DNA from: an uncultured Thermomicrobia bacterium
Lineage (GTDB): Bacteria; Chloroflexota; Chloroflexia; Thermomicrobiales; JALYUS01
Reading direction: 5' to 3'
Assembly (NCBI GenBank): GCA_937968015.1
Contig: CALBSO010000111.1
Span: 1 to 24,428 of the forward strand
DNA length: 24,428 nt
Shown: piece by piece, positions 19,793-24,428 of the stretch
Position numbering within the stretch: position 1 is the first letter of the stretch
How the letters are laid out: the number at the start of each line of letters is the position of its first letter
The notes under the pieces: model-generated
Databases searched by the model: none
What the model was told of the DNA's origin: nothing
What the model saw: only the letters and a program-made list of their open reading frames with translations
Program-made: the position numbers and the translations under genes

Positions 19793-21760
19793 ATGACCAG
19801 CGAAGAACAGACCGATTCTCGTGAAGCCCTGCGTGATCCGGAGATGCTCACCCGGCTTGAGCGCAACCTACGCGGCGCGGGCATGCCCCGCCGCACCTTC
19901 CTGGCGATGGCGAGCGCCGCTGCCGGCGCCGCCGCTCTCGCCGCCTGCGGCGGCAGTAGCAGCCCAACCGCGACGCCTGCCCCAACGAAGGCTGCGACAA
20001 GCGCCGCCGCCCCGACAACCGCCGCCGCCGCACCGAGTGCTGCCGCGCCGACCGCTGCTGCCGCAGCAACCGTTGCCGCCCCGACAACCGCTGCTGCCAC
20101 CACCGCGCCGTCCGCCGCTGCCGCAGCCGGGCCGGACAGCAAGAAGGTGCTCATCGACTGGATCACCGCGGAACCGGTCAACAACGATATCACCCAGGAC
20201 ACCTACAATGGCGGGTCAACGTTGCATATCGCCGGCCTCCTCCAGTATGACCAGAATTTCCAGATCCTGCCGGACCTCGCGGAGTCCTACTCGAACAACG
20301 GGAAGGTCTACACCTTCAAGATGCGCAAGGGCTCGGCCTGGAGCGATGGCGTCCCGATCACGGCGAAGGACTTCGTCTATTCCACGCGCCGGATGATTGA
20401 CCCGCGCACCGGCAACGGCTACGGCTCCTACTGGAACGGCGTTATCGTGGGCGCGGAGGAGTTTAACGCCGCGGATGTGAAGGCGCCCGCCGACCAACTG
20501 GACAAACTGGCGCAGGGTGTCCAGGTGAGCGCCCCGGACGACAGTACGGTCGTGATCAACGGTGGCGATTTCGCCGGGCTGATCCCTACTCAGTGCGCCT
20601 TCGTCGCCGCCTTCCTCGGCCGCGAGGACCAGGTCAAGAAATACGCGGACGCGAAGGGCGTCTCATCGTGGACGGACCCGGGCAAGACGGGCGCGCCGGT
20701 CGTTTGCGCCGGGCCGTACGTGCTGACCGCATGGAAGCACAATGTACAAATGGACTTCGTCCGCAACGACAAGTACTGGAATGCCAAGGCAATCCGGCAG
20801 AAGTACGTCACCACGAAGATTATCCCGGACATCACGAAGAGTTCGCTCCCATTCGAGAACAACGACGTGGACTGGCAGCCGATCCCGGCCACACAGGTGG
20901 ATCGCTTCAAGGCCGACGCCAAACTGAAGACGCAGGTCTTCCCGTATCTCAATCCCTTCACCCGCTTCCTCGTGCCGGACACGGGCCACCCGCCCTTCGA
21001 CAAACTCGAAGTCCGCAAGGCGCTGATTCTCTCGGTGGACAAGAATCGCCTCGTCAATCAGGTCGGCAAGGGCGTGAACACCGTCGCCTACGCGATGACC
21101 GCGCCGGGCGTCTTCGGCTACTTCGATGATGCCGACAACAAGCTGAAGAACATCCAGAAGTACGACCCGAAGGCGGCACTCGAAGCGCTCAAGGGCACGG
21201 CGTTCGAGGGTGGGCGCAACTGGCCGAAGGTGACGATGTCCTACAACTCCTCCGATTACGACATCCCGGCGGGGACGCCGGACGAGATCGCGCGCGAGGT
21301 CAAGGAAGCGATCGGCATGGATATCGTAATCGAGCCGTTGGAGGTAAAGGTCTGGAATGACCGGCGCTTCGCGCTCGATTTGCAGCTCCTGCTCTATCGC
21401 TGGTTCCAGGACTACGCGGACCCCCACGACGAGTACTACCTCGTCTTCTCGCTGCACAATAAGGGGGTGGCACGCCAGTCCTACAACGATCCCGTCTTCG
21501 ACGATCTCATCAAGAAGGGGGGGGCGGAGACGGACCCGAAGAAACGGCTCGATCTGTACTATCAGGCGGAGACGCGCATTCAGACGCAGTATGCATACGC
21601 GCCGCTCTACTGGCAGACGATCAACAATGCGATCAAACCGTGGGTGACGGGCCTCCCGAGGAACAAGCCGGGTAACACCATCCCGAACAACTCCATCTTC
21701 TTCCGCGCCTACGACACGGTTTTCGTGACGGACGAGAGCCCGCACGACGCGCCGAAGTAA
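19793..21760 (+). CDS. ABC transporter solute-binding lipoprotein, SBP_bac_5 family (copy 2), Tat-exported
   Basis: A 655-residue paralogue of the preceding gene. The N-terminus aligns without gaps (LRDPE at 13-17, RGAGMPRRTFLAMASAAAG, lipobox LAAC with Cys52), so it also should be a Tat-exported lipoprotein. The Ala/Thr/Pro linker is about 18 residues shorter. The binding domain keeps nearly every motif of copy 1 (FVYSTRRMIDPRTGNGYGSYW, VRNDKYWNAK, VPDTGHPPFDKLEVRKA, TAPGVFGYFDDADNKLKN). Differences cluster in possible ligand-contact segments, for example LYRWFQDYADPHDEYYLVFS against LYRWYQDYPDPHNNYYQMFS. AAGGAG (19777-19782) is 10 bases before the ATG. It has its own promoter, so it may bind a different ligand or be used under other conditions with the same permease. 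Confidence 0.93.
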   Translation: MTSEEQTDSREALRDPEMLTRLERNLRGAGMPRRTFLAMASAAAGAAALAACGGSSSPTATPAPTKAATSAAAPTTAAAAPSAAAPTAAAAATVAAPTTAAATTAPSAAAAAGPDSKKVLIDWITAEPVNNDITQDTYNGGSTLHIAGLLQYDQNFQILPDLAESYSNNGKVYTFKMRKGSAWSDGVPITAKDFVYSTRRMIDPRTGNGYGSYWNGVIVGAEEFNAADVKAPADQLDKLAQGVQVSAPDDSTVVINGGDFAGLIPTQCAFVAAFLGREDQVKKYADAKGVSSWTDPGKTGAPVVCAGPYVLTAWKHNVQMDFVRNDKYWNAKAIRQKYVTTKIIPDITKSSLPFENNDVDWQPIPATQVDRFKADAKLKTQVFPYLNPFTRFLVPDTGHPPFDKLEVRKALILSVDKNRLVNQVGKGVNTVAYAMTAPGVFGYFDDADNKLKNIQKYDPKAALEALKGTAFEGGRNWPKVTMSYNSSDYDIPAGTPDEIAREVKEAIGMDIVIEPLEVKVWNDRRFALDLQLLLYRWFQDYADPHDEYYLVFSLHNKGVARQSYNDPVFDDLIKKGGAETDPKKRLDLYYQAETRIQTQYAYAPLYWQTINNAIKPWVTGLPRNKPGNTIPNNSIFFRAYDTVFVTDESPHDAPK

Positions 21761-21871
21761 AGGGAATCTCATCCCAGCCCCTCTCACCTGCCCAAAGGAC
21801 ACCCGCGATGGAGAGGGGGAGAGGAAGAGTAGAAACAGCGGCGCTTCGTACAAATCACCAGCGTTTCGTAG

Positions 21872-21899
21872 CCAAAGGCATCCAATTGGGTGCCTTTGG
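21872..21899 (+). terminator. Terminator of binding protein 2
   Basis: CCAAAGGCATCC (21872-21883), loop AATT, GGGTGCCTTTGG (21888-21899): 12 paired positions with one G-T wobble, then TCTGTTTG. Bases 21761-21871 contain the decayed CCCCTCTC/GAGAGGGG unit and little else. Confidence 0.7.
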
Positions 21900-21923
21900 T
21901 CTGTTTGATCGGCAGATTGGGGG

Positions 21924-21952
21924 TTTCGGCATCCGGGATGGTGTGCTATGCT
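21924..21952 (+). promoter_or_regulatory. Putative ilvE promoter
   Basis: TATGCT (21947-21952) preceded by TGC (extended -10) is good; the -35 at 17-base spacing is only TTTCGG (21924-21929). Transcription would start near 21959, about 67 bases before the ATG. Confidence 0.5.
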
Positions 21953-22025
21953 GGCGGTGCAGATACGGCTACCGCATCGCGCCGCGCGGCGAAAGAACGG
22001 CGCACACAATGGGAGGGCATGACGA

Positions 22026-22985
22026 ATGGCCGAGCATCCAAAGCATCTCTGGTGGAATGGCACGCAGACCAGGTGGGAAGACGCGACGGTGCATGTGACG
22101 CAGATCGGCTGGTCCTCGGTGGCTGCCGTCTTCGAGGGCATCCGTGGCTACTGGAACGATGAGAAGGAAGAACTCTTCGTCTTCCGCCTCACCGAGCATA
22201 TGGATCGCTTCATGCGCTCAATGAAACTGATGCGCATGGAACCGAAATGGAGCCGCGATGAGTTGATCGAGGCGTGCATCACGCTGGCGCGGGAGAATGA
22301 CTGCCGGTGTGACACCTATATTCGCCCGCTCGCCTTTTTCGGCAATTCCACGCGCGGCGCGTTCCGTGGCGGTGGCGACACCGACATCCTCATCACGACG
22401 AACCCGAACCCATCGCACCTGACGACGGGCATGAGCCAGACCGCCGGCGTCTCATCCTACCGCCGCATCAATGAAGACGTGATGCCGCCGCGCGTCAAGA
22501 ACCTCTCCAACTACCGAAACAGCCAACTGGCGAGCACCGAGGCCCGCCTCAATGGCTACGATACCGCGATCATCCTCAATCCGTCCGGCCACGTCACGGA
22601 GGGGCCCGGCGCCTGCCTCTTCTTCGTGCGAGATAATGTCGTCGTCACGCCGGACCTGACGAGCGGCATCCTCGAAAGCATCACGCGGGATGCGTTCATC
22701 GTCCTCTGCCGCGAATCGTTCGGGCTCGAAGTCCAGGAGCGGATGGTGGACCGGACGGAACTGTACGTCGCGGATGAAGTTTTCTTCGCGGGGACGGCGG
22801 CGGAAGTGACGCCCGTGACGATGATTGACCACCACACGATCGGCTCCGGGGCAATCGGCCCGATCACGCGGCGACTCGACGCACTCTTCAATGAGGTCGT
22901 CCGCGGCACGACGTCCGCGTACGAGGCATGGCGTACCCCGGTCGGCATCCGCTCGCTCGCCACAGCAGCAGGTGACGGGGACTAA
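22026..22985 (+). CDS. ilvE: Branched-chain amino acid aminotransferase
   Basis: A 319-residue class IV pyridoxal-phosphate aminotransferase. It transfers amino groups between leucine, isoleucine or valine and 2-oxoglutarate, the last step of branched-chain synthesis or the first step of breakdown. The PLP lysine is Lys158 in PPRVKNLSNYRNSQLA. Other hallmarks are FEGIRGYW (36-43), YIRPLAFFGN (98-107), VTEGPGACLFFVRDN (about 190-204), TPDLTSGILESITRD and the late DEVFFAGTAAEVTPV, with the Gly-Thr-Ala phosphate contact. Length and motifs fit IlvE well; D-amino-acid transaminase and ADC lyase are shorter and lack these loops. GGGAGG (22011-22016) is 9 bases before the ATG. It has its own promoter after the importer terminator, and stands alone without other ilv genes. 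Confidence 0.93.
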   Translation: MAEHPKHLWWNGTQTRWEDATVHVTQIGWSSVAAVFEGIRGYWNDEKEELFVFRLTEHMDRFMRSMKLMRMEPKWSRDELIEACITLARENDCRCDTYIRPLAFFGNSTRGAFRGGGDTDILITTNPNPSHLTTGMSQTAGVSSYRRINEDVMPPRVKNLSNYRNSQLASTEARLNGYDTAIILNPSGHVTEGPGACLFFVRDNVVVTPDLTSGILESITRDAFIVLCRESFGLEVQERMVDRTELYVADEVFFAGTAAEVTPVTMIDHHTIGSGAIGPITRRLDALFNEVVRGTTSAYEAWRTPVGIRSLATAAGDGD

Positions 22986-23016
22986 ACCGTCGCGGATCAG
23001 CGATCAACTACGCGCG

Positions 23017-23047
23017 AATGGGAGCAGGCGTATTGCCTGCTCCCATT
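23017..23047 (+). terminator. Palindrome after ilvE, possible terminator
   Basis: AATGGGAGCAGGC (23017-23029), loop GTATT, GCCTGCTCCCATT (23035-23047): a perfect 13-bp stem, followed by GCGTTTTC. It can end ilvE transcription, but the weak T-run leaves open that it is only another intergenic palindrome. Confidence 0.6.
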
Positions 23048-23136
23048 GCGTTTTCTGCGTGGCACACTCCTTGCTTTACCGATCATAAGGAAGTCACCCC
23101 GTACGTTCGCGGGGCGGCGGCAGTAAGGAGAAGACG

Positions 23137-23229
23137 ATGGATACTCTTACCCTGCTCGTGATTATTCTGGTAGTGCTCCTGCTCTTCGGTGGCGGTGGGT
23201 TCTGGTATCGAGGCCGGGGCCGCTACTAA
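23137..23229 (+). CDS. Small membrane protein of 30 residues, DUF3309-like
   Basis: The reading frame encodes MDTLTLLVIILVVLLLFGGG followed by GFWYRGRGRY. It has a single strongly hydrophobic helix (about 4-17), a glycine run and a short basic aromatic tail, the make-up of the DUF3309-type small proteins found in many bacteria, whose function is unknown. I call it real because AAGGAG (23125-23130) stands 6 bases before the ATG and a GC-rich hairpin follows 22 bases after the stop. It would sit in the cytoplasmic membrane with the basic tail probably inside. It is a single-gene unit between ilvE and the repeat-rich region; nothing next to it indicates its job. Confidence 0.75.
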   Translation: MDTLTLLVIILVVLLLFGGGGFWYRGRGRY

Positions 23230-23250
23230 CAGGGTGCCATGATGACCAAA

Positions 23251-23280
23251 GCGAAGCCGTCTCTCAGGAGGCGGCTTCGC
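23251..23280 (+). terminator. Hairpin after the small membrane protein gene
   Basis: GCGAAGCCG (23251-23259) pairs with CGGCTTCGC (23272-23280), 9 perfect base pairs with a 12-base loop, followed by GCATTTGG. The T-run is short, so termination is likely but not certain. Confidence 0.55.
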
Positions 23281-23290
23281 GCATTTGGTG

Positions 23291-23310
23291 GCGTAGGCTT
23301 CAGCCTGCGC
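23291..23310. repeat. Small GGCTT/AGCC palindrome
   Basis: GCGTAGGC (23291-23298), loop TTCA, GCCTGCGC (23303-23310), with one T-G wobble. Its core matches the palindromes at 14761-14815 and 19453-19484. Confidence 0.6.
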
Positions 23311-23317
23311 GAGGGAC

Positions 23318-23333
23318 CGCAGTGATGTGATAC
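23318..23333. repeat. CGCAGTGATGYGATAC repeat, copy 2
   Basis: CGCAGTGATGTGATAC differs at one base from 11723-11738. Here it lies 4 bases before the large palindrome. Confidence 0.55.
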
Positions 23334-23337
23334 CCTG

Positions 23338-23435
23338 CGTAGGGGCGATTCGCGAATCGCCCATCCCAGAGCAGCCGCATCGCTCCCCTTCACGCCCTGC
23401 CGCCGCACGCGGGCGATTCACGAATCGCCCCTACG
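23338..23435. repeat. Large palindrome with GTAGGGGC termini; each arm is itself palindromic
   Basis: The arms 23338-23362 and 23411-23435 are 25 bases each and reverse-complementary at all but one position. Each arm also contains its own palindrome GGGCGATTC-(G/A)-CGAATCGCCC, or nearly so. They are 48 bases apart. The outer ends CGTAGGGGC...GCCCCTACG match the termini of the palindrome at 11076-11136. Confidence 0.9.
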
Positions 23436-23619
23436 ATACACCACCGTTGGACTAGGCCACATGATGTTGCACGCATACCGGCAGTGAGGGCTGTCAAACA
23501 TCGCGTTGCCTCACCCCATCCCACCTCGAAGGGCGACGAGCGGCGGTTGTGCGACCGGCTCAGCGGGAACTTCCGGGTCAGGTGCGGCTGCTTGACGGGG
23601 TGGGGGTGCATGGACGGAC

Positions 23620-24204
23620 TCAGACATGCAGGGTGGGCCGGTAGATGAGCTCTTGGGTGCGGCCGTCGAGCGTCCGGCTTTCGAGCAGTTCGAGGTCGAA
23701 GTCGGCCGCTCCCTGGAAGATCGGGTCCGTCCCGGTCTGGCCGCTGATCACCGGGAAGATTGTGAGCTGGACGCGGTCGACCAGGCCGGCGGCCATCAGC
23801 GCCCGGTTCAACGACAGGCTGCCGTGCGAGCGCAACGGCACCGCGGACTCCTGCTTGAGGCGGGCGACGATGCCGACGGCGTCGCCGCTGGCCAGGGTCG
23901 CGTCCGGCCAGTCGAGGGGTCCGTGCAGCGTGCTCGAGACCACCGTGGTCGGCATGTTCTTCATCCTGGTATTGATCGGGTCGCTCACCGATGACTCCTC
24001 GGAGCCCGGGCCGAGAAAGTGCATGAACTCCCGGAAGGTGTTGGCCCCGAGGACCAGCCGCTGCTCCTCGCTGTACTGGGCGAGGCGGCGGTTGAGAAAC
24101 TCGGGACCCTGCTTGCCCCAGTAGCCGCCCCAGTCGCCGCTGCTGTTGTAGGAGCCGAAGCCGTCGACGGTGGAAAAGACGTCGAAGGTATAGGTAGCGG
24201 TCAT
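23620..24204 (-). CDS. RibD C-terminal/dihydrofolate-reductase-like family protein
   Basis: A 194-residue protein of the RibD_C (DHFR-like reductase) superfamily. Visible parts are the first strand TFDVFSTVDGFGSY (6-19), EEQRLVLGANTFREF (46-60), TTVVSSTL (86-93), DWPDATLASGD (98-108), VARLKQES and VDRVQLTIFPVISGQTGTDPIF (142-163). Relatives are stand-alone proteins, common in Actinobacteria and Chloroflexota, presumed to use NADPH; most have no known substrate, so this should not be called folA or ribD. The central glycine loop, usually near KEQPGKDIGIAGS, is changed here to KQESAVPLRSHGS. I chose ATG 24204 because AAGGAG (rc of 24211-24216) is 6 bases away; ATG 24270 lies in the stop of the upstream fragment. 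Confidence 0.85.
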   Translation of the reverse strand: MTATYTFDVFSTVDGFGSYNSSGDWGGYWGKQGPEFLNRRLAQYSEEQRLVLGANTFREFMHFLGPGSEESSVSDPINTRMKNMPTTVVSSTLHGPLDWPDATLASGDAVGIVARLKQESAVPLRSHGSLSLNRALMAAGLVDRVQLTIFPVISGQTGTDPIFQGAADFDLELLESRTLDGRTQELIYRPTLHV

Positions 24205-24266
24205 GATGCTCTCCTTGAGTACCGTTGATCGGGTGTGTGGATACAGACTGGAAACCACAGCGAAAC

Positions 24267-24428
24267 TCATCGCCGGTCGCGCAGCAGCGACCGGACGAGC
24301 GTGGCGCTGCCCGCGATGCCGATGTCCTTGCCGGGCTGCTCCTTTCTCCTCCTGCGCGTGGCGCCACGATGCTCACGTCCGGCATCCCGTGCGGACACCG
24401 GCATCAGATAGTCGTGCGGCGGCTCCCA
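24267..24428 (-). pseudogene. Decayed remnant of a second RibD_C/DHFR-like gene
   Basis: On the minus strand the frame open from the window edge ends KEQPGKDIGIAGSATLVRSL then LRDRR and TGA at 24269-24267. This is the textbook glycine-loop segment of RibD_C-like reductases, and normally about 50 more residues (VDELRLLVHPVVxG...) follow; here the gene stops. Just upstream the expected MPDVSIV segment is in another frame, and the stretch between is about a dozen bases shorter than usual, so there is also a frameshifting deletion. It lies head to tail with the intact gene at 24204-23620, which suggests a tandem pair of which one copy has died. The 5' part is outside the window. Confidence 0.65.

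Larger units (their letters stand above)
23230..23619. other. 390-bp gene-free region rich in palindromes
   Basis: Contents in order: a GC hairpin (23251-23280), a small GGCTT/AGCC palindrome (23291-23310), the CGCAGTGATGTGATAC repeat (23318-23333) and the large GTAGGGGC palindrome (23338-23435). Bases 23436-23619 show no gene or strong structure on either strand. Confidence 0.7.

Noticed and set aside
19593..19796. A 67-codon ORF ending in ATGA with binding protein 2
   Set aside because: No SD, no conserved features and poor composition; kept only as a comment on the leader.
23390..24385. A 331-codon minus-strand frame overlapping the RibD_C-like gene
   Set aside because: Only its first few residues (MPDVSIV) look like protein and belong to the decayed reductase; the rest is a shadow frame rich in Arg and Pro.

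Overview
The window comes from a high-GC bacterium. The best guess is a member of the Chloroflexota, near Thermomicrobia/Sphaerobacter. This rests on style rather than a marker gene: GC-rich coding DNA with long antisense shadow ORFs, Tat-exported lipoprotein solute-binding proteins with long Ala/Thr/Pro linkers, GTG/TTG starts, and intergenic regions filled with palindromes and short tandem words. There is no rRNA, tRNA, CRISPR array, transposase or integrase.

Layout. 1-1051: 3' part of a TPR-rich protein, probably the C-terminus of a large LuxR/AfsR-type ATPase regulator. 2962-1166 (minus): a two-gene operon of TIM-barrel sugar-phosphate isomerase/epimerase-like enzymes. 3120-11065 (plus): dprA, a SAM methyltransferase, mannose-1-phosphate guanylyltransferase (manC), topA, hslV and hslU. 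This resembles the dprA-topA-(trmFO-xerC)-hslVU neighbourhood of Firmicutes, but with two unrelated genes between dprA and topA and no xerC/trmFO. 11155-12556: a DUF402 protein and a family 2 glycosyltransferase. 12781-21760: a complete peptide/nickel-type ABC importer (two permeases, two ATPases) followed by two tandemly duplicated Tat-lipoprotein binding proteins. 22026-22985: branched-chain aminotransferase (ilvE). 23137-23229: a 30-residue membrane protein. 24204-23620 (minus): a RibD_C/dihydrofolate-reductase-like protein, with the decayed remnant of a relative at the window edge.

How the genes fit together. The importer brings in oligopeptides or a similar solute through one of two alternative lipoproteins; the genes are in import order but separated by long repeat-filled gaps, so they may not form one simple transcript. 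IlvE next door could use amino acids from imported peptides. The dprA/topA/hslVU genes are housekeeping DNA-uptake, topology and proteolysis functions.

The most unusual content lies between the genes. At least six gaps contain arrays of 7-bp words kept in strict 7-bp phase (for example GAACTCC, GCAATGC, GTAACGA, GTCAAAA, GTAACAA, GACCGAC). They are often arranged as inverted arms, and some words recur at different loci. They flank topA and the importer ATPase gene on both sides, and several stop just before a Shine-Dalgarno sequence. A second population is long perfect or near-perfect palindromes: two with GTAGGGGC termini and several around the core GGCTT...AGCC. Most promoters I can place share an extended -10 close to TGCTAYRCT. 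I regard the heptamer-word arrays as the best candidate here for something not well described in this lineage.
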